Assembly (NCBI RefSeq): GCF_012979535.1
Contig: NZ_CP053015.1
Coordinates: 558,001 to 622,000, forward strand
Length of the DNA stretch: 64,000 nucleotides
Direction of reading: 5' to 3'
Source of the DNA: Sphingomonas lacunae
Lineage (GTDB): Bacteria > Pseudomonadota > Alphaproteobacteria > Sphingomonadales > Sphingomonadaceae
The notes beneath the pieces were generated by a model. The model was not told where the DNA came from. It ran no database searches and worked only from the letters and a program-made list of their open reading frames with translations. This document shows, one piece after another, positions 8,584-17,792 of the stretch. Every line of letters begins with the position of its first letter. Position 1 is the first letter of the stretch. The position numbers were made by a program, and so were the translations under genes.

Positions 8584-9689
8584 ACTGCACTCTTCCTTTG
8601 GTCTCGATCGTCCATCCGGCCGATCCGGTTCTGCTGCTCTTCCGGCGTTTCGGCGAGAGCGGCGTTCAATTCTGCCCCGATAACCACCCCAAGGCCGATG
8701 AGGTAGAAGAAAAACAACACAATCATCACGCCGGCAAGACTGCCATAGGTGAGGTCATAGCTGATCAGGCTGGCGAGCAGGGGCGGCAACGATACGGTGA
8801 CCGCCATCCACCACAGGGTGGTGAACAATGCACCCGGCCATTTGGGAAAAGCCCGCCCGCGATATTGTTGAGGCGTCAGGGAGAGAAACAGGAGATACAG
8901 GGAAACGAACAGCCCGAAAGTCGAAACACCACGGGTAATCGCCACTTCGCCAAGGCCGGCGACATCCGCGGGCAGTACGCGTTGCATGAACTGTTCCACC
9001 GCAAGGGCGACGACCTGCAAACTGAATGACAGCAGGAGCAGCAACACTGCGGCGATGATCAGGCCGATCGAATAAAGGCGATAGTGCCAGAAGCTTTTCC
9101 GGGCGCGTGTTCCATAAGCGCGCCGCAGAATATCGCGGATCGTCTCTATCAGGCTGCCCACCGTCCACAGGCCGATCAGTGCGCCAAGCCACAGAAGGGG
9201 ACCGGTACGCGCGGCCAGAACTTCGCGCACCGGTCCTTCCAGCGTGGCAGCGACCCCAGGTGGCATGACGGAAAGGATGACGCTGAGCGCGTGCAAGCCC
9301 TCATCCGTGCGGCCAAATGCACTCATCAGTGCGGTGGCGGTGATGAAGAAGGGAAAAAGGGCGATCAACGCCAGATAGGCAAGATTGCCGGCATGGATGA
9401 ATCCATCGAAATAGGTACCGACCAACACCCGGCGGGCGACGTAAAATGGCCGGCTGCCCGGTGCGACGGCAGCATAGGAACGGCGCAACAGTCCAAGTCG
9501 GCCCTGGGCGGTGGCCGTACGCCGGGCCCGTTCCCGGCGAGCTTCGGGCGAATGGGGGGACCGGCCCTCTGCAACATATTCGCCGGCAACCTCTTCCTCC
9601 ACCGCACGGGCAATTCTTTCAGCCCTGGGCAGCGATGTCCCGTCATCGCCCTGGATCGCCGTCACATCAGGCCGATCATCACCGCCCAT
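8580..9689 (-). CDS. YihY/BrkB-family inner-membrane protein
   Basis: Polytopic membrane protein of 369 residues. A charged cytoplasmic N-terminus of about 75 residues is followed by roughly six hydrophobic segments with the family features AGNLAYLALIALFPFFI and YGSLAGVMIVLFFFYLIG. YihY/BrkB proteins were once called ribonuclease BN; that activity belongs to another gene, and their real function is unknown. The ATG at 9689, five bases after the dnaJ-like stop, is preferred; a TTG at 9698 would overlap it. It overlaps fabI by four bases. Confidence 0.9.
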   Translation of the reverse strand: MGGDDRPDVTAIQGDDGTSLPRAERIARAVEEEVAGEYVAEGRSPHSPEARRERARRTATAQGRLGLLRRSYAAVAPGSRPFYVARRVLVGTYFDGFIHAGNLAYLALIALFPFFITATALMSAFGRTDEGLHALSVILSVMPPGVAATLEGPVREVLAARTGPLLWLGALIGLWTVGSLIETIRDILRRAYGTRARKSFWHYRLYSIGLIIAAVLLLLLSFSLQVVALAVEQFMQRVLPADVAGLGEVAITRGVSTFGLFVSLYLLFLSLTPQQYRGRAFPKWPGALFTTLWWMAVTVSLPPLLASLISYDLTYGSLAGVMIVLFFFYLIGLGVVIGAELNAALAETPEEQQNRIGRMDDRDQRKSAV

Positions 9690-9694
9690 CCGGG

Positions 9695-10615
9695 TCAAAC
9701 ACCCAAGGCGGCCCGGATATTGCGCCCGTCATCCCAGCTTTCGACAAAGGCAGCGAGAGCGGCATCGTCAGCTGGGACATCAACCAGCAGGCTGACCAAC
9801 TGGTCACCCCGGGTGCCATCCTTGCGGGAAAAGCCCTTGCCCTTGAGCCGCAATACCTTGCCCGATGTCGAGCCCGGCGGGATGCCGAGCATGACGGGGC
9901 CATCGACCGTCGGCACCTTGACCTTTGCACCTTTGACCGCCTCAGCCAGCGAAACGGGGAGGTCGAGCCGGACATCGGCACCGTCGCGTCGGAAAAAAGC
10001 ATGCGGCTTGATCTCGATGGTAACGATGGCATCGCCGCTGCCGCCAGGGCCCGGCTCACCGCGACCAGGCAGGCGCATCTGCGTTCCCGTTTCGACACCC
10101 TTGGGCAGTTTGAGATCGATCGTTTTGCCATCACCCAAAGTGATGCGTTGCGGAGCGAGCGTGGCAGCATCAGCAAAGCCGACCGAGAGACGATAATTGA
10201 TGTTGGCACCACGCGGCGGCGGCGCCCGACGGGAGCGCCCGCCAAACAATTCCTCAAAGATACTGGAGGGATCACCCTCTGGCGCGAAGCCGCCGCGCTG
10301 TTGACCCCATGGCCCGCTCCCGCGAAAACCCTGCGCACCAAAGCCGCCAGCACCGAAACCGGCGCCAGCCCCTGCAAAGGGATTGGCGGGATTGCCATCC
10401 GCGTCAATTTCACCCCGGTCAAAGCGGGCGCGTTTTTCCGCATCGCCCAAAATGTCATAGGCCTGCGTCACTTCGGAAAAGCGAGCGGCCGCCTTTGGAT
10501 TATCCTTGTTGGCATCAGGATGCAGTTCCTTTGCCAGCTTGCGATAAGCCTTCTTGATATCCGCCTCGCTCGCGGAGCGCGGCACGCCAAGCAGGGTGTA
10601 AGGGTCAACAGCCAT
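9695..10615 (-). CDS. DnaJ-like co-chaperone of the CbpA type (no zinc-finger domain)
   Basis: Hsp40 co-chaperone of 306 residues. The J domain fills residues 1-70 with the HPD tripeptide in [12 protein letters not shown], followed by a Gly/Phe-rich linker (about 75-130) and the C-terminal client-binding beta domains (about 150-300; [20 protein letters not shown]). The CxxCxGxG zinc repeats of true DnaJ are missing, which makes it CbpA-like. It heads the minus-strand group with yihY-like, fabI, lipoprotein and aroC genes, and is divergent from pdxH across 149 bases. Confidence 0.93.
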   Translation of the reverse strand: MAVDPYTLLGVPRSASEADIKKAYRKLAKELHPDANKDNPKAAARFSEVTQAYDILGDAEKRARFDRGEIDADGNPANPFAGAGAGFGAGGFGAQGFRGSGPWGQQRGGFAPEGDPSSIFEELFGGRSRRAPPPRGANINYRLSVGFADAATLAPQRITLGDGKTIDLKLPKGVETGTQMRLPGRGEPGPGGSGDAIVTIEIKPHAFFRRDGADVRLDLPVSLAEAVKGAKVKVPTVDGPVMLGIPPGSTSGKVLRLKGKGFSRKDGTRGDQLVSLLVDVPADDAALAAFVESWDDGRNIRAALGV

Positions 10616-10764
10616 TGCACATAGCTAGGCGTGCTCCGGCGCGGCGGCAAGGCTTGGCATCAGGGACAGGCTATTGTTTTTCCGTAACGGCAAGCAAGGT
10701 GACGGTGTTCCAACCCTTCCATCGCCCCTCGACCGCCGCCCTGCCGCACGCTAGGGAACGCCAT

Positions 10765-11346
10765 ATGAACGACAATCCCATCACCTTGTTCGGTCAATGG
10801 CTGGAAGAAGCCAAGGCGAGCGAACCCAATGATCCCGAAGCGATGGCCGTGGCGACGATCGATGCCGATGGGCAGCCATCGGTGCGGATGGTCCTGCTGA
10901 AGGATTATGATGCCAGTGGCTTTGTCTTTTACACCAACCAGCAGAGCCGCAAGGGTGAGGCGCTGACGGCAAATCCGCGCGCGGCCTTGCTGTTCCACTG
11001 GAAGAGCCTGCGACGGCAGGTCCGCATCGAGGGGGCGGTTTCGACCGTCAGTGATGAGGAGGCCGACGCCTATTTCGCCAGCCGATCCCGGGATTCACAA
11101 CTCGGTGCCTGGGCATCCGACCAATCACGGCCTCTGCCTTCCCGTGCGCATTTCATGAAGCGTGTTGCCGAGGCTGGCATCAAGTTTGGCGTCAGCGCGG
11201 TGACGCGGCCTCCCCATTGGTCAGGCTATCGTGTCAGCCCGGAGCGCATCGAATTGTGGCAGGACAGACCTTTCCGCCTGCATGAACGCCGCCTTTTCAC
11301 GCCCGATGGTGTGGGTGGGTGGACCGAAGGATTGCTGTACCCGTGA
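10765..11346 (+). CDS. pdxH: Pyridoxamine 5'-phosphate oxidase
   Basis: FMN enzyme that oxidises pyridoxamine/pyridoxine phosphate to PLP; 193 residues. Motifs include [39 protein letters not shown] and the C-terminal [19 protein letters not shown], all typical of PdxH. The ATG at 10765 is preceded by AGGGAACG, and the family usually starts here. The stop overlaps the next gene's GTG by four bases. Role in PLP salvage and synthesis is well established for the family. Confidence 0.96.
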   Translation: MNDNPITLFGQWLEEAKASEPNDPEAMAVATIDADGQPSVRMVLLKDYDASGFVFYTNQQSRKGEALTANPRAALLFHWKSLRRQVRIEGAVSTVSDEEADAYFASRSRDSQLGAWASDQSRPLPSRAHFMKRVAEAGIKFGVSAVTRPPHWSGYRVSPERIELWQDRPFRLHERRLFTPDGVGGWTEGLLYP

Positions 11347-12272
11347 GCGGTGAGCCGCTTTCCGCTGCGGACCGCGGCAGCCTGACGACCAAGGCAGCCA
11401 TCGCAAGCCTGTGCGTAGCCGCCCTGCTGGTCGGCATGAAGGCGTGGGCGGCCTGGACCACAGGCTCGACCGCAATGCTTGGCTCGCTCGCAGACACCGC
11501 GCTCGATCTCCTCGCCTCGGTCATCACGCTGATCGGGGTCCGCGTAGCCTCCCGTCCCGCCGACGACGACCATCGCTTTGGTCATGGCAAGGCCGAAGCC
11601 GTGGTCGCGCTTTTCCAGGTAGTGATCATCAGCGTATCGGCACTGGGCATCGGCTGGCGTGCGATCGAGCGATTGCGCAGCGGTGCTGTGACAACCGAAG
11701 CCGAATCCGGCATTGCCGTATCGGCGATCGCGATCCTCGCCACACTGGCGCTGATCACTTACCAGCGGATGGTGGTGCGGCGCACCGGTTCGGTGGCGAT
11801 CAAGGCTGACAGCCTGCACTATTCGTCAGATCTGGCCCTCAACAGTGCAGTGATTGTCGCACTGCTGCTGGAAAGCAAGGCCGGCCTGCACGGCGCCGAC
11901 CCCCTGTTCGGCGTGTTGATCGCCGGATGGCTGCTTTATGGCGCCGGGACAACGGCCAGCCATGTCCTCGAGCAGTTGATGGACAAGGAATGGCCAGCGG
12001 AGCGTAAGAAGCAATTCATCGAAGTGGTTATGCGTATCCCCGAGGCAGCTGGCATCCATGATCTGCGCACCCGGACCAGCGGCGCCCATGAATTTGCGCA
12101 GTTTCATCTGTGGATGGATGGCAAGCTGACGCTGACCGAGGTTCATGCGGTCATGGACCGGGTCGAAGCGGAACTGGCCAAAGAGTTTCCCGGAGTCGAG
12201 ATCCTGATCCACCCTGACCCAGAGGGGCATAAGGACGAGTTGGGCTATACGCCTTCGGAATCAGTCACCTGA
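11343..12272 (+). CDS. Cation diffusion facilitator (FieF-like metal/proton antiporter)
   Basis: Inner-membrane CDF exporter, 309 residues, with about six membrane segments and a cytoplasmic C-terminal domain. The metal site is visible as the pair DTALD in TM2 and HYSSD in TM5, matching the D-x3-D and H-x3-D arrangement of FieF, and HRFGHGKAE follows TM3. The GTG at 11343 overlaps the pdxH stop and has AAGGA 11 bases upstream; a GTG at 11319 is the alternative. Substrate could be iron or zinc; the Asp/Asp/His/Asp set fits either. Confidence 0.9.
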   Translation: MSGEPLSAADRGSLTTKAAIASLCVAALLVGMKAWAAWTTGSTAMLGSLADTALDLLASVITLIGVRVASRPADDDHRFGHGKAEAVVALFQVVIISVSALGIGWRAIERLRSGAVTTEAESGIAVSAIAILATLALITYQRMVVRRTGSVAIKADSLHYSSDLALNSAVIVALLLESKAGLHGADPLFGVLIAGWLLYGAGTTASHVLEQLMDKEWPAERKKQFIEVVMRIPEAAGIHDLRTRTSGAHEFAQFHLWMDGKLTLTEVHAVMDRVEAELAKEFPGVEILIHPDPEGHKDELGYTPSESVT

Positions 12273-12278
12273 CGCGAT

Positions 12279-13430
12279 CTACAAGGCCGTAGTCAGGCGT
12301 CGCAGCGCTTCGCGGACAGCCGGCAATTGTTCGTCATCTGTTGAAATACCGAGTCGCACGATGGTGAGGCTGTCGCCTGGCGATACAATGATGAACTGCC
12401 CCTGATGGCCAAGGCAGGCGAACAAGTCTGCGGGTCCCTGCCCTGGCCAGAGCGCGACATCGCCATTGGGCTGGGCATGATTGAGCCAGATATGACCACC
12501 ATAGCCCCGGTTGGCCGGTGACGGGGTCAACATGAAATCGATCCAGCGTTCCGACACGAGGCGCACACCATCAGCGGTCTGCCCCCTGCGACGAAGGAAT
12601 TCGCCGAATCGGGCGTAATCGCGCGCGGTCGCATGCATGATCGAGCCGCCGATCATCGTCCCGTTCGCATCGAATTCCGGTGTCAGGCTGCGCATGCCGA
12701 GCGGGCCGGCCAACCTGCCGTCAATGAAGTTGAGCACGGCCTGCTGCCGAACCTCAGGCACCTTGCTGTCCGTCAGAGCGCGAGCGATAATGTCCGAAAG
12801 GATGACACTGGTCGCAGTCGAATAGTTGAACTGTTCCCCGGGGGCGGCGATGGGCGGCTTGGCCTCGGCAAATCCGGCCATATCCTGTGCGCCATCGCCG
12901 AACAGCATGGCAACCGTATCCGCCTCCCAAGCCTGTTCGGCGACTTCCACATGTTCGAGGCCCGATGCCATATTCAGCAATTGCCGCAGGGTAATCGTCC
13001 CGCGGGGATCGCCGGGACGCTGCCACGCAGGCACCGGTGCCGGATCATCGAGCACCAGGCGCCCGTCCGAGACGAGAATGCCGATCAGGACCGCGGTAAT
13101 CGACTTAGCCATAGACCAACTGACAAGCTTGCTGTCGGGGCCATAGCCCGGTCCATAGGCTTCATAGACCGGCACGCCATTGCGCAATACCAGCAGGGCG
13201 CGTGTCTCGCCCATCGTCCCGCGATCGTCAAACAATTCGTCAATCACCAATCGGGCCGGTTGACCAAGCTGACCGGGGACGATCACCTGCCGCTGCCCAT
13301 CGCCTGCCTCAACCTTCGCGGCCGGCGCAGGGTCAGCACCGTCACTGCATCCCGCCAACAGGGGCGGCACCATCCCGCACAGCATCAGTGCGGCAGTGAG
13401 ACTTGCGAAGCGGGACGTTTTGAGGTTCAT
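12279..13430 (-). CDS. Lipoprotein serine hydrolase of the beta-lactamase/class C fold
   Basis: Periplasmic or membrane-anchored serine hydrolase of 383 residues. The start MNLKTSRFASLTAALM leads to the lipobox LAGC. The catalytic SxxK is in SWSMAKSITA and the tyrosine in NYSTATS, with the class C YxN changed to YST. These proteins are more often esterases or peptidases than true beta-lactamases. The start at 13430 fits the signal peptide. The start codon overlaps or nearly touches the start of the divergent small gene. It converges on the CDF gene with six bases between stops. Confidence 0.88.
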   Translation of the reverse strand: MNLKTSRFASLTAALMLCGMVPPLLAGCSDGADPAPAAKVEAGDGQRQVIVPGQLGQPARLVIDELFDDRGTMGETRALLVLRNGVPVYEAYGPGYGPDSKLVSWSMAKSITAVLIGILVSDGRLVLDDPAPVPAWQRPGDPRGTITLRQLLNMASGLEHVEVAEQAWEADTVAMLFGDGAQDMAGFAEAKPPIAAPGEQFNYSTATSVILSDIIARALTDSKVPEVRQQAVLNFIDGRLAGPLGMRSLTPEFDANGTMIGGSIMHATARDYARFGEFLRRRGQTADGVRLVSERWIDFMLTPSPANRGYGGHIWLNHAQPNGDVALWPGQGPADLFACLGHQGQFIIVSPGDSLTIVRLGISTDDEQLPAVREALRRLTTAL

Positions 13431-13437
13431 GACACAT

Positions 13438-13800
13438 ATGACTAGCCCAGCCAGCCCGTCCAACTCAATGCCCCCGCCGTCCCGAGGCCCGATAGCCCGG
13501 TGGAAGCTGGTGACGGCCGGTCTCGCGCTGGTGTTGCTTGGCTATGCCATCTGGCAATGGCCGACCTGGAACGCGCTGGCGGAAACGGGTGCGGCCTATG
13601 GCGCCCGCATGGGCTGTTCTTGCGCCTTTGTGCAGGGCCGCGAGGCGGGGCTGTGCGAGGATGATTTCGAACCCGGCATGGAACTGGTCAGCCTGAGCAT
13701 CGATGAGGAAGAAAAGACCGCGACAGCCAGCGTGCCCCTTCTCGCCAGCCGCACCGCCACATACGCTGGCGCGACAGGATGCCTGCTCGACACCGACTAA
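13438..13800 (+). CDS. Small single-span membrane or secreted protein with CxC motif
   Basis: About 120 residues, function unknown. A hydrophobic segment ([18 protein letters not shown], about residues 22-39) is followed by a cysteine-bearing stretch [15 protein letters not shown] and an acidic C-terminus; the three cysteines and later GCLLDTD suggest disulfides outside the membrane. The ATG at 13438 is the choice here, but an in-frame ATG at 13429 overlaps the start codon of the opposite gene within CATG. The stop codon overlaps the mnmA stop from the other strand. Confidence 0.7.
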   Translation: MTSPASPSNSMPPPSRGPIARWKLVTAGLALVLLGYAIWQWPTWNALAETGAAYGARMGCSCAFVQGREAGLCEDDFEPGMELVSLSIDEEEKTATASVPLLASRTATYAGATGCLLDTD

Positions 13801-14939
13801 CCCTGGAAAGCGCTGGCCGTTTCCTCGATCCAGCCGCCAGCCACCACACGATCGTCCGCATAGAGCACTGCGGCCTGGCCGGGGCTGACGCCATATTCAG
13901 GAGTGTCGAAAACAAGCCTGTCACCGTCGAGGCGGGCAGGGGCAGGCTTCGCCATGGAGCGAACCTTGGCCGTCAGCGGGCCGAGGGCGCCCCATTCCTC
14001 CGCCGTGGCAAGGCGGTTGATGCCGGAAAGGCGGGCGCTGCTGACAGCGAGGGCGGCACGGGGGCCGACGATGACTTCATTCTTTGCCGCGTCGATCCGC
14101 ACGACATAAAGCGGCTCGGCCATGCCGCCGATTTCGAGGCCACGCCTCTGACCGACGGTATAATGGATGATGCCGCGATGGCGGCCGAGCTCGCGTCCTT
14201 CGAGATCGACAATCGCCCCTTCGTGCACCGCACCAGGGCGCACCTTGGTAACGATGCCTGCATAATCACCATCGGGGACGAAGCAGATGTCTTGGCTGTC
14301 GGGTTTTGCCGCGACACCGAGACCGAGGCTGGAGGCGATGGCGCGCACGTCGGCCTTAGGCATACCGCCGAGCGGAAAACGGAGGAATTCGAGCTGAGCG
14401 CGAGTAGTGGCGAACAGGAAATAGCTTTGGTCCCGGGCCGGATCGATGGCACGATGCATCTCTGCCCCCTGCGCACCCTCGACACGACGGACATAATGGC
14501 CAGTGGCGAGACAATCGGCACCAAGATCGCGAGCAATGGCAAACAGGTCGGTGAATTTCGGTCCCATGTTGCAGCGAACGCAGGGGATAGGGGTTCGCCC
14601 GGCGAGATATTCGTCGGCGAACTGTTCTACTACCGATTGGCGGAAAGCGCTTTCATGGTCGATGACATGGTGGGCAAAACCGAGCCGGTCGGCAACGGCG
14701 GCGGCATCGCGAATGTCCTGCCCGGCGCAACAGGCCCCCTTGCGGCCGACCGCTTCGCCATGATCGTAAAGGCGCAGCGTCACGCCGATCACTTCCGCGC
14801 CACTTTTTAGTGCCAAAGCGGCAGTAACACTGCTGTCCACACCACCTGACATGGCGACAACAATGCGCCGAGCCGACAGGGGCTCGGGCAGCTGAAAATT
14901 GCCTGAAATGGCGGAAGTCAGGGATTCTGCGAAAGTCAT
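13797..14939 (-). CDS. mnmA: tRNA-specific 2-thiouridylase MnmA
   Basis: Adds sulfur to U34 of Lys, Glu and Gln tRNAs in the cytoplasm; 380 residues, the usual length. The PP-loop ATPase motif SGGVDSS is at residues 31-37, the catalytic cysteine region CVRCN at 120-124, the tRNA-binding ATGHYVR follows, and the second catalytic cysteine is in [13 protein letters not shown]. The N-terminus is about 20 residues longer than in E. coli. It overlaps the neighbouring small gene tail to tail, so transcription of the two converges. Confidence 0.96.
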   Translation of the reverse strand: MTFAESLTSAISGNFQLPEPLSARRIVVAMSGGVDSSVTAALALKSGAEVIGVTLRLYDHGEAVGRKGACCAGQDIRDAAAVADRLGFAHHVIDHESAFRQSVVEQFADEYLAGRTPIPCVRCNMGPKFTDLFAIARDLGADCLATGHYVRRVEGAQGAEMHRAIDPARDQSYFLFATTRAQLEFLRFPLGGMPKADVRAIASSLGLGVAAKPDSQDICFVPDGDYAGIVTKVRPGAVHEGAIVDLEGRELGRHRGIIHYTVGQRRGLEIGGMAEPLYVVRIDAAKNEVIVGPRAALAVSSARLSGINRLATAEEWGALGPLTAKVRSMAKPAPARLDGDRLVFDTPEYGVSPGQAAVLYADDRVVAGGWIEETASAFQG

Positions 14940-15065
14940 GGTCCCGGTCCCATAGCCGCTGCCGACCCGGCTGGCAAAGAGTCCCGAAACGAAACGGCTT
15001 CTGCAACCGCTAACAATGAATGAATCCAGATTTTACCGGGCTTTAGCGAAGTGAGCCTTAGGGCG

Positions 15066-15374
15066 ATGTCCATGGAAATCACCGTTCAACCCCATGGTCA
15101 GGATGCCGGCGTTCGCTCGGTCAACCAGGTCGGCTTTGATATGCTCAGAAGCGTTTTTGCCGCACGGCAAGCCAGCACCGCAACGGTGCGGGCTCTGTCT
15201 TCGGTTCAGGCTTCGGACACACAAGCCAGCCTGTCTTCGGATAGCGAAAGCCCGTCAAGCCTGGCCTTGCTTACCGGTCGCCGGCCGGCAGGCGGCGGAC
15301 CGTTGGGCGGTGCCTTTGCCGATCATTCCGGCAAAGGCCATCCGGTTGCCATTCAAGGTGATTTGAATGGGTAA
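15066..15374 (+). CDS. Doubtful small ORF in hairpin-rich region
   Basis: A 102-residue open frame (start MSMEITVQPHGQDAG) fills most of the 540-base gap between mnmA and sciP. I recognise no domain. The composition is rich in Ser, Ala and Gly, no good ribosome site is visible beyond AGGG directly before the ATG, and the DNA contains several hairpins, so it could equally be an untranslated RNA. A shorter opposite-strand frame exists at 15033-15224. Listed because nothing better explains this gap. Confidence 0.3.
   Translation: MSMEITVQPHGQDAGVRSVNQVGFDMLRSVFAARQASTATVRALSSVQASDTQASLSSDSESPSSLALLTGRRPAGGGPLGGAFADHSGKGHPVAIQGDLNG
15157..15338. repeat. Four consecutive inverted repeats (possible structured RNA)
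   Basis: TTGCCG-CA-CGGCAA at 15157-15170; GCACCG-CAA-CGGTGC at 15175-15189; CGGTCGCCG paired with CGGC and GACCG at 15275-15302; and GCCTTTGCC with GGCAAAGGC at 15312-15338 around a 9-base loop. The arms are perfect in the first, second and fourth. No T-run follows, so they are not simple terminators. Confidence 0.5.
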
Positions 15375-15382
15375 CCGGCCCA

Positions 15383-15439
15383 TTAACCAACGCGTTTCAG
15401 CCTATCTTCAGGCCGGCTGTCTATATCAGGACAGGATTC
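15383..15439 (+). promoter_or_regulatory. Possible cell-cycle sites upstream of sciP
   Basis: A TTAACC half-site of the CtrA type lies at 15383-15388, and a GATTC, which fits the CcrM methylation sequence GANTC, lies at 15435-15439, 41 bases before the sciP start. A full TTAA-N7-TTAA box is not present. The link is inferred from SciP/CtrA biology in Caulobacter. Confidence 0.3.
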
Positions 15440-15479
15440 AGGGACCAATGATCCTTCCCGTTTCCCATCAGAGGTTCGC

Positions 15480-15779
15480 ATGAAAGAAAATCAGACCATC
15501 CGTCCTGATCGAGTGATTGGTCCGCTGGGCGAACCGCTTACGCTGGATTCGCTTCCGCCGCCGCACACCACACGCTGGGTTGTGCGCCGCAAGGCCGAAG
15601 TTGTGGCAGCCGTCAGCGGTGGCCTGCTGAGTGTCGACGAAGCCTGTCAGCGCTACAGCCTGACGCTCGAGGAATTCGCCGGATGGCAACGCGCCATTGA
15701 CCGTGCCGGCATGCCCGGTCTGCGCGTAACACGCATCCGCCAGTATCGCGACCTTTACGAGCGCCAACAGCGCTTTTGA
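15480..15779 (+). CDS. sciP: SciP-type CtrA inhibitor (DUF1153)
   Basis: Helix-turn-helix protein of 99 residues. In Caulobacter SciP binds CtrA and DNA in G1 and stops CtrA from activating its targets. The conserved core is present: RVIGPLGEPLTLDSLPPP, then TTRWVVRRKAEVVAAVSGG and ACQRYSLTLEEFAGWQRAID. The start ATG at 15480 follows AGAGGTTCGC. It stands alone between a hairpin-rich gap and a stress-type membrane gene. Strong similarity to the family is clear; conservation of the cell-cycle role in this organism is inference. Confidence 0.93.
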   Translation: MKENQTIRPDRVIGPLGEPLTLDSLPPPHTTRWVVRRKAEVVAAVSGGLLSVDEACQRYSLTLEEFAGWQRAIDRAGMPGLRVTRIRQYRDLYERQQRF

Positions 15780-16033
15780 AAGTTGCCAAACAGTTTCGGC
15801 CCAGGCCGGAATCGACAGACTTGCCGCCGTCCGATCCTGATCCTTCACGGGAACAGGAACGGGCGGCGGTCTTATTTTCAGCACTGTTGCAGCGTCCTTG
15901 CGCGTGGCCGTACCCGATAAGGCAAAGATTCCAGATGATTGCGTGATTCACCTTGTCGATCAGCAGCAATGATGGTCCAGTCGCCGCTTTCCGCGGGCGC
16001 TTCAATCTGCGCCCAGTTAAAGGAGCGGATGAC

Positions 16034-16309
16034 ATGGGTGGATTCATTGTTGCGGTGATCGTCGGTGGCCTGATTGGCTGGATCGCCAGCAAAATTATGC
16101 GGACTGACGCCGAACAGGGCATTTTCCTCAACATCGTCGTGGGTTGTATCGGATCGATGATCGGCAAGTTCATTGCGGGCCAGGTCTTTGGCCTGGCAGG
16201 AACTGGCCTGCGGGACGGCCTGGACATACCCTCACTGGCTGTGGCGCTGGCCGGAGCGATAGTGCTGCTCGGCATCGTCAACCTGATTCGCAAGGGCAAG
16301 GTGCGCTAG
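16034..16309 (+). CDS. GlsB/YeaQ/YmgE-family small membrane protein
   Basis: Ninety-one residues with three hydrophobic, glycine-rich segments (MGGFIVAVIVGGLIGWIASK at the start, IVVGCIGSMIGKFIAG, VALAGAIVLLGIVNLI), the typical transglycosylase-associated protein pattern. The ATG at 16034 has AAAGGAG eight bases upstream; longer in-frame readings from 15953 lack this. Members are often induced by stress, but the function is not known; the transglycosylase label is historical. A hairpin overlaps the stop codon. Confidence 0.88.
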   Translation: MGGFIVAVIVGGLIGWIASKIMRTDAEQGIFLNIVVGCIGSMIGKFIAGQVFGLAGTGLRDGLDIPSLAVALAGAIVLLGIVNLIRKGKVR

Positions 16310-16328
16310 CAGGCCAGAACGGGCCTGC
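16309..16328 (+). terminator. Hairpin at the end of the GlsB-type gene
   Basis: GCAGGCC (16309-16315) pairs perfectly with GGCCTGC (16322-16328) over a 6-base loop, beginning at the last base of the stop codon. No T-run follows, so it may act with Rho or as an mRNA stabiliser. Confidence 0.45.
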
Positions 16329-16448
16329 GACAAATGGAGTCGGGTGGCCTTGCCATCATTCAGCGGCCCCATGCAGCCGCATGTCCTGCTTGGATTGACA
16401 GGTTGAAAGTGGCATAGGCGACTCCACCTAAGCGCCAAGAGCCGCCGC

Positions 16449-16475
16449 TTGCTTCCGGTGACTTATTGTTATAAT
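16449..16475 (+). promoter_or_regulatory. Extended -10 promoter for the RND efflux operon
   Basis: TGTTATAAT at 16467-16475 is a perfect extended -10 element. TTGCTT at 16449-16454 (spacer 15) or CTTGCT at 16448-16453 (spacer 16) could be the -35. It lies 65 bases before the adaptor gene and is the best sigma-70-like match I noticed in this window. Confidence 0.55.
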
Positions 16476-16539
16476 ACAGCCAAACTCTCCCCCTGACAGG
16501 CTTCGTGCCTGTTCGCAAAGGCAACAGGACAACGCCGCC

Positions 16540-17766
16540 ATGAATTTCGAGACCCGGTCGATTGATGTGCCGAATGAGGCCGGAGGCCAAGGTCTGTGGG
16601 CGGGCAATGGCGACAGTCAGCGCAATCGCAAGCGGATCATCGCCGCAGTGGTTATTGCATTGGCAGCGCTGGCAGTGGGCTGGGCCATATGGGGCGGAAG
16701 CTCTCCCGAAACGGCGACCGGTACCGAAGCGAAAGCCAGTGCCGTTCCGACAGTCACGGTCATCGTACCTGGGCGCAGCGCCGTTGAACGGGTGATCACT
16801 GCCAATGGCACCCTGGCTGCCCGCCGCGAAATGCCGGTGGGCGTCGCCGGTGAAGGCGGGCAGGTCGTCAGGGTATTGGTCGAACCGGGCCAGTGGGTCG
16901 GCGCCGGTCAGGTGCTGGCAACAATCGATCGTTCAGTGCAGATCCAGCAGATAGAGCAACTGGCCGCGCAGATCCGGGTGGCAGAGGCGGATGCCCGCTT
17001 GGCCCAGGCCGAGCTTGACCGAGCACAGGCCCTGATCAGCCGAGGGTTCATTTCCAACTCTGACCTTGACCGCCGGACTGCCTCACGCGACGCAGCTGTA
17101 GCCCGCGTCAGGGTGACCAGCGCCCAGTTGGCGGAGGCACGTGCACGCACCGGGCGGCTGGACATTCGCGCGCCCGCCGCCGGTCTGGTCCTGACCCGCG
17201 GCGTCGAACCGGGACAAATTGTCAGCCCGGGCAGCGGCGTGCTGTTCCGAATTGCCCGTGGTGGCGAAATGGAATTGCTTGCCCGGATCGGCGAGGCAGA
17301 GTTGACGGCGCTCTCAACCGGGGTCACTGCGAGAGTTACCCCGGTCGGGTCAGACAGCAGCTTCACCGGTCAAATCTGGCAAATTTCGCCTGTGATCGAC
17401 CCGCAATCGCGCCAGGGAACAGCGCGCATTGCGCTCGCTTACTCCCCGGCGCTCCGTCCCGGCGGTTTTGCCGAGGCCAGCATCGTCGCAGGGCAGGCGC
17501 AAGCCCCCCAATTGCCCGAATCTTCGGTGCTGACCGATGATCAGGGCCAATATGTCTATGTGGTGGGCAACGACAATAAGGTCCGCCGGCGCGTGGTCAC
17601 CGTCGGCCCGATCAGCCAGTCGGGCGTGCCAGTGCTGAGCGGCCTTTCCGGACAGGAGCGAGTGGTTTTGAGCGCCGGCGCATTCCTGAGCGATGGTGAC
17701 GAGATCAAGCCGGTGGTGCGGCGCCCGGCCGCGACAGCCGCCCCTGCCCCGTCAGCGGCGCGTTGA
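16540..17766 (+). CDS. RND efflux periplasmic adaptor (membrane fusion protein)
   Basis: HlyD/AcrA-type adaptor, 408 residues. A cytoplasmic N-terminus is followed by one membrane segment (IIAAVVIALAALAVGWAIW, about residues 32-50), so it is anchored rather than lipidated. The lipoyl-like half motifs flank a coiled coil (about residues 115-200, rich in Ala, Gln and Arg: QIRVAEADARLAQAELDRAQ), then RAPAAGLVLTRGVEPGQIVSPG and beta-barrel domains. It works with the permease 26 bases downstream; no outer-membrane channel gene is in the window, so a TolC-like partner must be shared. Substrates unknown. Confidence 0.93.
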   Translation: MNFETRSIDVPNEAGGQGLWAGNGDSQRNRKRIIAAVVIALAALAVGWAIWGGSSPETATGTEAKASAVPTVTVIVPGRSAVERVITANGTLAARREMPVGVAGEGGQVVRVLVEPGQWVGAGQVLATIDRSVQIQQIEQLAAQIRVAEADARLAQAELDRAQALISRGFISNSDLDRRTASRDAAVARVRVTSAQLAEARARTGRLDIRAPAAGLVLTRGVEPGQIVSPGSGVLFRIARGGEMELLARIGEAELTALSTGVTARVTPVGSDSSFTGQIWQISPVIDPQSRQGTARIALAYSPALRPGGFAEASIVAGQAQAPQLPESSVLTDDQGQYVYVVGNDNKVRRRVVTVGPISQSGVPVLSGLSGQERVVLSAGAFLSDGDEIKPVVRRPAATAAPAPSAAR

Positions 17767-17792
17767 CCAGCTGAGAGGAAAGGGGAATCCCC

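Noticed and set aside
12279..13430. Calling the serine hydrolase an antibiotic-resistance beta-lactamase
   Set aside because: SxxK is present, but the YxN is YST and the protein is a lipoprotein of the broad esterase/peptidase-like class; resistance cannot be supported.
15033..15224. 63-codon minus-strand frame in the hairpin-rich gap
   Set aside because: Arg/Cys/His-rich shadow-like composition and no start signal; the hairpins explain the open frame better.
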